From contig JARGOZ010000021.1 of assembly GCA_029213025.1 (NCBI GenBank), positions 1 to 45,152 on the forward strand: 45,152 bases of DNA, read 5' to 3'. The first letter of the stretch is position 1. Each line of letters begins with the position of its first letter. The stretch is from Verrucomicrobiales bacterium (GTDB lineage: Bacteria; Verrucomicrobiota; Verrucomicrobiia; Verrucomicrobiales; DEV007). A program made the position numbers and the translations under genes. Positions 1 to 7,345 of this stretch are shown here, piece after piece. Below the pieces are notes generated by a model that saw nothing but the letters and a program-made list of their open reading frames with translations, did no database searches and was not told the DNA's origin.

Positions 1-410
1 CGAACGGCTGGATTTTTAGCGCACCGTTCATGCCCTTCAAGGTTATTTGTGTGACAAAGTGGAACGCCAAATAAAAAGGGGAATTATATATCACTGTACT
101 ATGACATTCTCGCAACCTTAATATTTCGTAAACCTTAAATAATAAGGGGGTTCGTGTGACAGAACTGTAACGGACGATATCGGTCCGTTGTCGATTTTAA
201 GCGGGTTCTAACCGTTTAGTGAGCAGGAATATTGACCGCATTTGAAGCGGGGAAGGTAAGAGGTTCACCGCCAATCCGGGGCGGAATTTCGGAAATCTGA
301 ACAATTTTGAGTAGCTGACATTTCATGGGATTTTGCAAAAGGCCCATCTTGACCTTGTCCTGTTACCCGCATACCGTTTTTTTAATTTTTGGTGGACCCT
401 TGTTTAAATC
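1..410. other. Non-coding leader region upstream of ribH
   Basis: I see no convincing gene here. The stretch is AT-rich up to about 150. Between 215 and 295 there are two short potential hairpins: CCGC/GCGG around an ATTTGAA loop near 236-250, and CCGCC/GGCGG near 269-284. The octamer GTGTGACA occurs twice, near 49 and 153. Because ribH follows, I looked for an FMN riboswitch, but its conserved segments are absent. The region may hold the ribH promoter or the 3' flank of a gene outside the window. Confidence 0.4.
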
Positions 411-887
411 ATGCCCAAATCAGCCCCTGACTCAGTCAGTCCCATTTCGTTTTCCGGTCGCATTGCTATTGTGGCTTCAAAGTACAATTCTCTCTACACA
501 GATGCCCTTGTGGAATCGGCTTCAGCTAAGCTGAAAGAGCTCTGTCCGGAGTCAAAAACTGAGGTGATTCGGGTGCCGGGCGCATTTGAGATTCCGGTTG
601 TGGTCGAGAAACTGGCGAGAGATGTCGATGAGACCCCGGCTGCGATCATCGCGCTTGGTGTAATCATTCGGGGATCAACCGCCCACGCCGATTTGATCGC
701 GGAATCGATTACCCACGCCCTGCACCGCACATCTCTGGATCATTGTATTCCGGTAATTCACGAAGTGTTATTGGTGGAAAGCGCGGAACAGGCTAAAGAC
801 CGCACACTCGGGGATGAATTGAACCGGGGACGAGAAGCCGCTGAAGCAGCCGTGGATATGATTCAGGTAATGTCGACTCTTTCATGA
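411..887 (+). CDS. ribH: 6,7-dimethyl-8-ribityllumazine synthase
   Basis: Lumazine synthase performs the penultimate step of riboflavin synthesis: it condenses 5-amino-6-ribitylaminouracil with dihydroxybutanone phosphate in the cytoplasm, usually as a 60-mer or pentamer. The 158-residue length matches the family (about 155). Visible motifs are VPGAFEIP at 55-62 and GVIIRGSTAHADLI at 83-96, with the catalytic-type His at 92. SAEQAKDR at 124-131 supplies the phosphate-binding Arg131. The strand after IPV, normally FGVLT, reads HEVLL (117-121), and the usual GTKAGNKG stretch is changed to LGDELNRG, so this is a divergent member. The ATG at 411 gives the normal N-terminus, but no clear ribosome-binding site precedes it. 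The stop overlaps the next start by ATGA at 884-887, which implies translational coupling. No other riboflavin gene is in the window. Confidence 0.93.
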   Translation: MPKSAPDSVSPISFSGRIAIVASKYNSLYTDALVESASAKLKELCPESKTEVIRVPGAFEIPVVVEKLARDVDETPAAIIALGVIIRGSTAHADLIAESITHALHRTSLDHCIPVIHEVLLVESAEQAKDRTLGDELNRGREAAEAAVDMIQVMSTLS

Positions 888-1834
888 AACCTAAAATTGT
901 TTTTCTGGACCGCGATACTTCGGATATCGGCGACATCGATTTTTCGGAACTGGAAAACCTCGGTGATATTTCGTATTTCGGGCTGACTTCCCCGGATGAG
1001 GTCGCCACGAGAATTGCTGAAGCCAACATTGTTCTGACCAATAAAGTTGTGGTCAACCGCGAGATGATGCAGGCGGCTGCCAATCTTGAGGTGATCCAGG
1101 TTGCTGCCACGGGGGTCAACAATGTCGACCTTGAGGCGGCGAAGGAAATGGGAATTAAAGTGTTCAATGTGAGTGGCTACAGCACGCCCAGCGTTGCTCA
1201 GCATGTATTTGCCATGTTGCTAAACCTGGTGACCCATACGAATCAATATGGGGCCCGCCCGGAAAGATGGGCTGATTCGCCGATGTTCACCCGACTCGAT
1301 TACCCGGTATCCGAACTGTACGGGAAAACCCTTGGGATCGTCGGTTACGGCGATATAGGAAAATCCGTCGGCAGAATCGGCGAAGCTTTTGGAATGGAAG
1401 TGGTGGCGCTGGGTCGTGAGGGCAGCAGTGGAGGGATCAAACGACTCCAAAAACCGGAGTTTTTCGCAAATTGTGACGTGATTACTCTGCACTGTCCGCT
1501 GACTGCGGATAATTTTCAGATGATCAATCGCGATACGCTGGGTGCTATGAAAACGAGTGCCATTCTCATCAACACGGGAAGAGGCGATCTGGTCAATGAA
1601 GCTGATTTGATCGAAGCATTGCGAAATGGCGTCATTCGGGGAGCCGGACTCGATGTGATATCAGAAGAACCCCCGTCCCGTGATCATCCGGTAATTACAG
1701 CCGGTCTGCCGAATCTTCTGATCACTCCGCACAGCGCCTGGAGTTCGGTAGAATCCCGCCAGCGCCTTTTCGACGGCGTGGTGAAAAATTTGCAGGGGAT
1801 CGAAAAAGGTGATTCAGAAAACCGGGTGGTGTGA
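884..1834 (+). CDS. D-2-hydroxyacid dehydrogenase (glycerate dehydrogenase / hydroxypyruvate reductase-like)
   Basis: This is an NAD(P)-dependent 2-hydroxyacid dehydrogenase that should interconvert a D-2-hydroxyacid, such as glycerate, and its 2-keto acid in the cytoplasm. The 316 residues are the normal family length. The Rossmann motif GYGDIG is at 154-159. The catalytic triad is present: Arg233 in NTGRGDLV, Glu262 in SEEPP and His283 in TPHSAW. The N-terminal half also has the family's ATGVNNVD segment (75-82). The start overlaps the ribH stop by ATGA, so the two are probably co-translated although their pathways are not obviously linked. The exact substrate (hydroxypyruvate, phosphoglycerate or other) cannot be settled from motifs; there is no C-terminal ACT domain, which argues against a long-form SerA. 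Confidence 0.88.
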   Translation: MKPKIVFLDRDTSDIGDIDFSELENLGDISYFGLTSPDEVATRIAEANIVLTNKVVVNREMMQAAANLEVIQVAATGVNNVDLEAAKEMGIKVFNVSGYSTPSVAQHVFAMLLNLVTHTNQYGARPERWADSPMFTRLDYPVSELYGKTLGIVGYGDIGKSVGRIGEAFGMEVVALGREGSSGGIKRLQKPEFFANCDVITLHCPLTADNFQMINRDTLGAMKTSAILINTGRGDLVNEADLIEALRNGVIRGAGLDVISEEPPSRDHPVITAGLPNLLITPHSAWSSVESRQRLFDGVVKNLQGIEKGDSENRVV

Positions 1835-1836
1835 AG

Positions 1837-1855
1837 CGGGCTTCGCCTAAGCCCG
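1837..1855 (+). terminator. Hairpin after the dehydrogenase gene
   Basis: A perfect 7-bp stem (CGGGCTT/AAGCCCG, loop CGCCT) starts two bases after the stop codon. No run of T follows, so an intrinsic terminator is only possible; it could instead protect the transcript end. Confidence 0.4.
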
Positions 1856-1964
1856 GCCTGACTTGAACCGTTATCGATAATGGATTTTTGAAGTTGGGAA
1901 CAACCTTTTGCCGATTCCGGAAACGAGGTTAGTTTGATTTTGGAATCGCAGTTTTTTTCAATAA

Positions 1965-3035
1965 ATGGCAGCGGAATATGATTGGCATCCCCGCACCCAG
2001 GGTGGGGGATCAGTTTTTAAAGTAGAGACCCGCAATCTGGGATGGTGGATTGTCCTGGCGGTTCTCGTTTCTGTGGTTGTACACATTCTGCTGTATTTCC
2101 TGCTCAGTAAGTGGGAGCACAAACCGGAACCAAAAGGTCCTCTCGAATTCCGTTTACAGACCAAACAGGAAACCATTGATCGAAGTGAGTTGGAAAAACT
2201 GCTCTCGGAGGAGCCGAAGCTTCCCGATAATCTTGATGTGGTGGAGCCGGAAAACCTTAGCAACATGGATATGACGCAGGATATCGATGACTTTGACCTG
2301 ATGGACATGTTAAAGGACGAGCCGGTCCGGATGGCTCCGGCGGATTTTGCAGAACTCGGCCGCTCGGCCCCGCCTCCTCAAGTTCCTTCGCAGGCACTTG
2401 ATATGGCAGCCAATGCCATTGACCTCGCCAGTGCGGAAATACTTTCGAACGATCTGCAGGATATGCGGAAAAAATTGATCGATTCTTCCAATCAGGTCGC
2501 AGCTGAGCAGCCGGTGCTGGAAATTGATTCCACTAATGAAGACAGCAAAGGAGTGAATACCGACGAGTTTTTCAAAGATGCCGCGAAGAAGGTCATGGGC
2601 AACAAGGCGGACGAATTTGTGAAAGGTTATGCCTCGCTTGACGATCTGATTTCTCAAACCGGCGGAATTCGCCGGGGCACGAGTATGACCGCTATCATGC
2701 CGTCGGACATTCTTTTCGGCTTTAATGAATCTGAATTGAAAGATGTCGCCAAGATCACAATGATAAAGTTGGCCTACCTGATTGAAACCAATCCGGACGC
2801 CACTTTTATCATCGAAGGCCATACTGACAGCATTGGGCCGGAGGAGGCGAATCTGATTTTGAGTCAAAGGAGAGCCCAGGCAGTCAAAAACTGGCTGGTC
2901 AGGGAACTGCGAATCAATCCGGCAAACATCCAGGTAGTCGGGACAGGTGAAAGCGAACCGATTGCGCCGGTGACTGGTATAGAGGCGGAGGAAGCTCTCA
3001 ACCGCCGCGTGGAAATAGAGATCAGAAGAAGATAA
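1965..3035 (+). CDS. Inner-membrane-anchored OmpA-domain (peptidoglycan-binding) protein
   Basis: A 356-residue envelope protein. An uncleaved transmembrane helix at about 27-47 follows a short cytoplasmic head, giving TonB/MotB-like topology rather than the signal peptide plus beta-barrel of classical OmpA. Residues 50-240 are an acidic, low-complexity periplasmic linker. The C-terminal OmpA-like domain (about 246-356) contains EGHTDS (284-289), SQRRAQAVKNWL (300-311) and NRRVEIEI (346-353), the residues that bind diaminopimelate in this family. It probably ties the inner membrane to the cell wall. The gene converges with the BON-domain gene, with stops 8 bases apart. The ATG at 1965 lacks a clear Shine-Dalgarno but is the only start that includes the membrane anchor. 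The partner protein is unknown; no MotA/ExbB homologue is nearby. Confidence 0.85.
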   Translation: MAAEYDWHPRTQGGGSVFKVETRNLGWWIVLAVLVSVVVHILLYFLLSKWEHKPEPKGPLEFRLQTKQETIDRSELEKLLSEEPKLPDNLDVVEPENLSNMDMTQDIDDFDLMDMLKDEPVRMAPADFAELGRSAPPPQVPSQALDMAANAIDLASAEILSNDLQDMRKKLIDSSNQVAAEQPVLEIDSTNEDSKGVNTDEFFKDAAKKVMGNKADEFVKGYASLDDLISQTGGIRRGTSMTAIMPSDILFGFNESELKDVAKITMIKLAYLIETNPDATFIIEGHTDSIGPEEANLILSQRRAQAVKNWLVRELRINPANIQVVGTGESEPIAPVTGIEAEEALNRRVEIEIRRR

Positions 3036-3042
3036 GTGGCAC

Positions 3043-4506
3043 CTATTTGTCAGATCCAACTACTTCCAGATTGTTCACCACATCGCCTGCTCCTGCCAGC
3101 AGTGCATCTTCCTGAACGGACCTTTTTTGCCAGGAGCTTTCCACTGTTCCGCTGAGGGTTGCGATTCCGGAGTTTACTTCCACCTCAATCTTTGAGGAAT
3201 CTACATACCAGTTCCACTTAATCTCCTCCCTGATGTCTCTGGCCAGAGCCGCGTCACTCTTGCCGGCGGCAGTGAGTTGATTATCGTCAGTAGTTGCCTT
3301 CTGTAAGGTGATATAGTTGTCAATTGATCGGACGCCCTCGATTCCCGAAACAATTTCCTCTACCTTGGCGCGCTCGAAATTCGAAGGCACTTTTCCGGAA
3401 AGTGATACTTTTCCCTTATTGACCGATACCTGCAGGGCGAATCCATCGGTATACGGGTTGAGTAGAAGAGTATTCTCTGCAATGTCAGTGATTCGCTGAT
3501 CTTCAACTTTAACCACCGGGCTGATTTGAAGCAGATTGACGACTTCGGTTACCCCTTCCGTATTTTTTGTGTTCTGCTCAGCCGCATTCCTGGCCCGAAG
3601 AGTATCAACTTCTCCTTTAAGTGTAACCTGCCCGTCGCTGACTTCGATATCGACTGTGCGGGCCGTCAACCTCGGGTCGTAAAAGAAGCTGTCGCGGACG
3701 GTGTCGGCAATCTCTTTGTCGGTGAGCGGGATAAATTCTGTTTCTTTTCTGTCTTTGTCATCCAGCCAGGGGGTAACGGTCAGGTTGCCTGTCTCGACTT
3801 TTGAGATGCCTGGAAGAAACGATCTTTGTTCCGCTCGATTCTTCGCTGCCAGGCTGCCGATTTTCCCGCTCAGGAATACGTTCCGGTCCTTCACCTCTAT
3901 ATTCATGAAGGCTGTGTCAATATAGATATCACTGTTGAGGGTTCTACGTAACTGCACTTCAAGCTCCTCTTCCGAAAGAGTGGATTGGGTTGTGACTTCG
4001 ATCTGATTCTCCACTCCTTTCACACCGGAAATGTCAGTCGCAATTTGTTCGGCAAGCCGCTTCACGCCGTAGGTCTCCACCGAACCGGAGAGAGTGACTA
4101 TACCGTCGTTCACCGCAGCTTCGATATTTCGTGGTCTGGTAATGGTATCGAATTGCAAAGCGGAGGATACTCCGGTTTCAATATCCAGATCGGGTTGGGC
4201 GGGAGACAGAACATCGATTCGGTTGATCACAGAGAGAACTCCATGTCGGGAAGATGCCACTTCGGTAGCTCTGAGTTTACCCCGCAAGCTGTCCACCTGT
4301 CCGGTTAGTGTGACAACACCGTCCAGGCAGTTAACGTTGACATCGTTGGAGATAACAGTTGGCTCGAACATGAGCCGTCGTTTAACAGCTTCTGCTATCA
4401 TTGGATCAGTGGGGGAAACGCTGTGCTCATTCCGGTCCGGAGCAGCGTACGATAAAGTAAACCATCCAGGTAGTAGTAGGCAGGCGGCAATAGTAACTGT
4501 TTTCAT
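3043..4506 (-). CDS. Secreted protein with six tandem BON domains
   Basis: A 487-residue exported protein. It has a signal peptide (about 1-22) followed by six BON domains at roughly 34-100, 106-172, 179-245, 262-328, 336-402 and 418-484. Each shows the BON pattern: a helix with D-x-x-I/L, then G-x-V-x-L-x-G-x-V, then a hydrophobic helix ending in GV-x-x-V-x-N-x-I/L. BON domains, known from OsmY and secretin-associated lipoproteins, bind phospholipid or other envelope surfaces, so a periplasmic structural or stress role is likely. Six copies is more than the two or three usually found. It faces the OmpA-domain gene tail to tail. Upstream (4507-4651) there is only non-coding sequence before the dispersed repeat. 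Confidence 0.88.
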   Translation of the reverse strand: MKTVTIAACLLLPGWFTLSYAAPDRNEHSVSPTDPMIAEAVKRRLMFEPTVISNDVNVNCLDGVVTLTGQVDSLRGKLRATEVASSRHGVLSVINRIDVLSPAQPDLDIETGVSSALQFDTITRPRNIEAAVNDGIVTLSGSVETYGVKRLAEQIATDISGVKGVENQIEVTTQSTLSEEELEVQLRRTLNSDIYIDTAFMNIEVKDRNVFLSGKIGSLAAKNRAEQRSFLPGISKVETGNLTVTPWLDDKDRKETEFIPLTDKEIADTVRDSFFYDPRLTARTVDIEVSDGQVTLKGEVDTLRARNAAEQNTKNTEGVTEVVNLLQISPVVKVEDQRITDIAENTLLLNPYTDGFALQVSVNKGKVSLSGKVPSNFERAKVEEIVSGIEGVRSIDNYITLQKATTDDNQLTAAGKSDAALARDIREEIKWNWYVDSSKIEVEVNSGIATLSGTVESSWQKRSVQEDALLAGAGDVVNNLEVVGSDK

Positions 4507-4651
4507 ACCCTACTAACTCGCAAATCCAATGCCACGCTGTACAAGCGGGAAGGCACTGCGATATGGCCCGCCCGGGCACATTGCGAATTGCAGTGTTCAC
4601 ACCAAAACAGTGCGGGATGCAATATAGAGAATTCAAAATCCGGACCCGAAT

Positions 4652-4685
4652 TGTACCCTGTACAGTCCGGGATTCAACAGGGTAC
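4652..4685. repeat. Dispersed GTACCCTGT repeat, locus 1 (inverted pair)
   Basis: TGTACCCTGT (4652-4661) and AACAGGGTAC (4676-4685) form an inverted pair whose centres are 24 bp apart, with a spacer containing TCCGGGA. The same core and spacing recur near 16440, 23701 and 36873. A second, shorter inverted repeat (CCGGAC/GTCCGG, 4640-4645 and 4665-4670) brackets the left arm. The copy lies in non-coding DNA between the BON gene and the zinc-binding protein gene. Confidence 0.8.
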
Positions 4686-4715
4686 GATTACCCAATCAGT
4701 TGCGCCAGGTTCTTC

Positions 4716-4961
4716 TCAGACAGATTCGTCCGTCCCGTCCAGGCCCCGAAAAGTTACAGTAAAACTATGGTTTGCGTTTTCATTTCCCTCACACACTTTG
4801 CAAAGAGAGAGCGGGGTTTCATCATCAAACCAGGCGCAGCGGTTGCAATAGTTTTTTCCGCAGCTGCAATGATATAATTCAGGGGATAACCGGTGACAGA
4901 TGTCACATGTTCCGGGAGAAGAAACTTTCGAATTGTATTCAAGTAAGTCCCATAAACCCAT
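4716..4961 (-). CDS. Small Cys-rich zinc-binding protein (RING/FYVE-like cysteine pattern)
   Basis: An 81-residue protein with four cysteine pairs: Cys19-Cys22, Cys32-Cys34, Cys39-Cys42 and Cys54-Cys57, plus His23 and His31. The order and spacing suggest a cross-braced fold binding two zinc ions, resembling RING, FYVE or B-box fingers; in bacteria this is most likely a protein- or nucleic-acid-binding module. There is no signal peptide or membrane segment, so it should be cytoplasmic. The ATG at 4961 gives the complete finger; an in-frame alternative was not seen. The C-terminal 20 residues are polar and probably disordered. It sits alone between the repeat locus and the AT-rich start-side region (4962-5028). 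I do not recognise the family. The regular cysteine spacing is the main reason to regard it as real. Confidence 0.6.
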   Translation of the reverse strand: MGLWDLLEYNSKVSSPGTCDICHRLSPELYHCSCGKNYCNRCAWFDDETPLSLCKVCEGNENANHSFTVTFRGLDGTDESV

Positions 4962-5028
4962 AATATTTAATTTACTTCATTATTTATAAAGGTACAACCG
5001 GTAAATTTATAAAATTGTTAGAAGTATT

Positions 5029-5823
5029 TTAAAATTGAATCTTCGGAATAGCGCGCAGCAACTCCCGCGCGGTTTTGGTTTTGGGATTCTCGAAAAGATC
5101 TTCCGCCTCGCCCAGTTCAACGATTTTTCCACTTTCCATGACTGCGATACGGTCGGCTATATATTTCACCACAGAAAGATCGTGAGTGATGAAGATCATT
5201 GTCAGGTTCAATTCTCTCTGAAGTTTGCGCAGCAAATTGAGGATCTGTGACTGAATCGATACATCCAGAGCGGAGACGGGCTCATCGGCAATAATCAATT
5301 TCGGCTCCGTGGCCAGTGCCCGGGCGATGGCGATGCGCTGGCGTTGGCCACCGGAAAACTCGTGAGGATATTTTCTGATGTAGCGGGCATCGAGACCGAC
5401 TTTTGCGAGCAGCTCGGACACTTTTTCGGTTAGTTGGTCAATGTCGTCTTTGTATTCGGGATGTCGGGTCAAAATGGCTTCCGAAAGGGCGGAAAACACT
5501 GTCATCCGCGGATTCAGAGAGGCGTAGGGATCCTGAAAAATCATTTGAAAGTCACGTCTCCGGCGACGGACTTCATCCGGGGGCAGATCCGCGAGGCGCT
5601 CTCCCTCGAGAATCACGCTTCCTTCTGTGGGAGAGATCAACTGCATAATCAAGCGGGAAATCGTAGACTTGCCGCACCCTGATTCTCCGACGAGCCCGAG
5701 GATTTCGCCTTTGTTGATCGACAGATTGACATGGTCAACAGCCAGCACAATTTCCGGCGGGCCAAAAAGACCGGTTTTTCTTTTGAACTGTTTGGTCAGT
5801 TCTTCGAGTTCGAGGTAAGCCAT
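5029..5823 (-). CDS. Peptide/nickel-type ABC transporter ATP-binding protein (OppF/DppF-like)
   Basis: This is the ATPase subunit of an oligopeptide/dipeptide-type ABC importer, cytoplasmic and membrane-associated. The Walker A motif GESGCGKST is at 46-54, the signature FSGGQ at 156-160, Walker B LIIADEP at 176-182 and the switch His at 214 in THDLS. The protein ends at 264 residues, shortly after the ATPase core. It therefore lacks the C-terminal oligopeptide extension that brings family members to about 320, whereas its partner OppD-like protein keeps that extension. It lies 6 bases downstream of the partner in the same operon. No permease or solute-binding protein gene is in the window, so the substrate is open. 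Confidence 0.9.
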   Translation of the reverse strand: MAYLELEELTKQFKRKTGLFGPPEIVLAVDHVNLSINKGEILGLVGESGCGKSTISRLIMQLISPTEGSVILEGERLADLPPDEVRRRRRDFQMIFQDPYASLNPRMTVFSALSEAILTRHPEYKDDIDQLTEKVSELLAKVGLDARYIRKYPHEFSGGQRQRIAIARALATEPKLIIADEPVSALDVSIQSQILNLLRKLQRELNLTMIFITHDLSVVKYIADRIAVMESGKIVELGEAEDLFENPKTKTARELLRAIPKIQF

Positions 5824-5829
5824 ATCAGG

Positions 5830-6807
5830 TTAGACGGTTACACAGCCCCGGCAGTGTTGAACCCAGTGATTCGGGCCGGTTTCGACGAGTTTCGGCTGCC
5901 AGCCCGGAGAGTGGCAATTTTCGTCGGCAAATTCACAGCGGGGCGCAAAAGAACAGCCTCCGATGGGTTTGGTGAGATCCGGCGGCAGGCCCGGAATAGT
6001 GTAGAGATCTTTGCCTTTCTCCTGCAGTGCCGGAATCGATTTTTGCAGAGCTTGAGTGTAGGGGTGGCGCGGCTCGGAAAAGATCGCCCGAACAGGAGCG
6101 CATTCCACAAAACGCCCGGCATACATCACGTTCACATAATCGCAAACTTCAGAGACGACGGCCAGATCGTGAGTGATGAAAATTACCGCTGAACCAAGAT
6201 CTTCCTGGCGGGTTTTAATCAGATCGAGAACCTGTTTCTGGATGGTGACATCCAGGGCTGTGGTAGGCTCATCGGCAATAAGGATTTCCGGGCGGGAAAT
6301 CATCGCCATGGCGATCATGACCCGCTGGCGCATACCGCCTGAGAATTCATGGGGGTAGCTGTCGATTCGTTGTTCGGGATTTTTTATGCCGACGGCATCC
6401 AGCTCTTTGATGGCTCTTTCGAGGGCTTCGGTTTTGCCTATGCCTTCGTGCAGCTGGAGAGGTTCAATCAGTTGTGAAGAAATTTTCATGAACGGGTTCA
6501 GGGAGGTCATAGGATCCTGAAAGATCATTCCGATTTTTCTGCCTCTGATCTTCCGCATTTCCTTTTCGGAAAGCTTGAGAAGATTTTGACCGTCGAACCA
6601 GGCTCTGCCGCCTTCAATCCGGCCGGGGGGCTGCGGTATCAACTGAAGGAGTGAATAGCAGGTCACGGATTTCCCCGAACCCGATTCTCCCACGATGCCC
6701 ACGGTTTGCCCTTTTTCGACATTGAAAGAAACCCCGTCGACCGCTCTCACGACACCTTCGCGGGTGTGGAAGTAGGTTTTCAGCTTACTGACTTCGAGAA
6801 GAGGCAT
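5830..6807 (-). CDS. Peptide/nickel-type ABC transporter ATP-binding protein (OppD/DppD-like)
   Basis: This is the second ATPase of the OppD/OppF pair, 325 residues, the normal length. Walker A GESGSGKS is at 40-47; the signature FSGGMRQR, Walker B ILIADEP and switch THDLA follow in order. After the ATPase core comes the oligopeptide-transporter C-terminal domain, beginning with PRHPYTQAL. Its Cys cluster is at about 285, 291 and 298, with two further Cys near 319 and 322. In related DppD proteins such cysteines bind an iron-sulfur cluster. It is transcribed before the OppF-like gene. The upstream gene on this strand is the cytochrome c gene 70 bases away, so a separate promoter is likely. 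No permeases are visible. Confidence 0.9.
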   Translation of the reverse strand: MPLLEVSKLKTYFHTREGVVRAVDGVSFNVEKGQTVGIVGESGSGKSVTCYSLLQLIPQPPGRIEGGRAWFDGQNLLKLSEKEMRKIRGRKIGMIFQDPMTSLNPFMKISSQLIEPLQLHEGIGKTEALERAIKELDAVGIKNPEQRIDSYPHEFSGGMRQRVMIAMAMISRPEILIADEPTTALDVTIQKQVLDLIKTRQEDLGSAVIFITHDLAVVSEVCDYVNVMYAGRFVECAPVRAIFSEPRHPYTQALQKSIPALQEKGKDLYTIPGLPPDLTKPIGGCSFAPRCEFADENCHSPGWQPKLVETGPNHWVQHCRGCVTV

Positions 6808-6877
6808 AGAGAGAAACTAGCGCGACTCCGGGAAATCGCGAAAGGGAAAATTGGGGGACTCTTTCCGGGCGGTACCG

Positions 6878-7324
6878 CTAGGGCGCTTTTTCCACAGGGA
6901 TCAGGCCTTTGGCTTTTTTTTCCTCGTATTCTTTTTTCGCCTGGCTCACGTAGGGATTCGGCGGCAAAAGAGTCGCCGCAATGGGAGCCCTTCGGTATTT
7001 ACCTTCTTCGGGTGCGTAATTCCTGGTCAGGTAGGTTACGATTTTGTCCTCGATCACAGGGTCAACCAGCCAGAGCAGACCGTGATCTTTTTGCATCCAG
7101 TCAACGATGTGCTGCCAGGTGGAGCGGTTGCCCCTTTGGCGAAGAAATTGCTGAGGGGAATGACAGACAATACAGTTGTTGCGCGCCAGTTCCCAGTCTT
7201 CCGCTATGATCATACCGGTGACCGGGTCCCGTTCCGGCTCCGGCGTCTCCTCTGCGGCATCGGAACTTCGGAGCACCGCGAGAAGTAGTCCGGTGACCAG
7301 AAACACGCTAAGATACTTTTTCAT
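6878..7324 (-). CDS. Small periplasmic monohaem cytochrome c, probable electron acceptor of the adjacent molybdoenzyme
   Basis: A 148-residue exported protein with an N-terminal signal (about 1-23) and a single haem c site CIVCH (51-55). The gene lies 21 bases downstream of the sulfite-oxidase-type gene on the same strand. This matches the known SorA/SorB arrangement, where a small cytochrome c takes electrons from the molybdenum enzyme in the periplasm. After the haem domain there is a charged, Lys/Glu-rich tail (about 128-148) that is not part of the haem fold. The axial Met is not obvious. Its partner role is inferred from position; the cytochrome identity is clear from CxxCH plus the signal peptide. 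Confidence 0.8.
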   Translation of the reverse strand: MKKYLSVFLVTGLLLAVLRSSDAAEETPEPERDPVTGMIIAEDWELARNNCIVCHSPQQFLRQRGNRSTWQHIVDWMQKDHGLLWLVDPVIEDKIVTYLTRNYAPEEGKYRRAPIAATLLPPNPYVSQAKKEYEEKKAKGLIPVEKAP

Positions 7325-7345
7325 ATTGTTCCTTTGGTTTCCGTT

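Noticed and set aside
200..410. FMN riboswitch upstream of ribH
   Set aside because: The conserved core segments of the FMN aptamer are absent.
4640..4690. CRISPR array or attachment site at the GTACCCTGT repeats
   Set aside because: Copies are 10-12 bases, occur in both orientations, spacers are similar rather than unique, and no cas or integrase gene is present.
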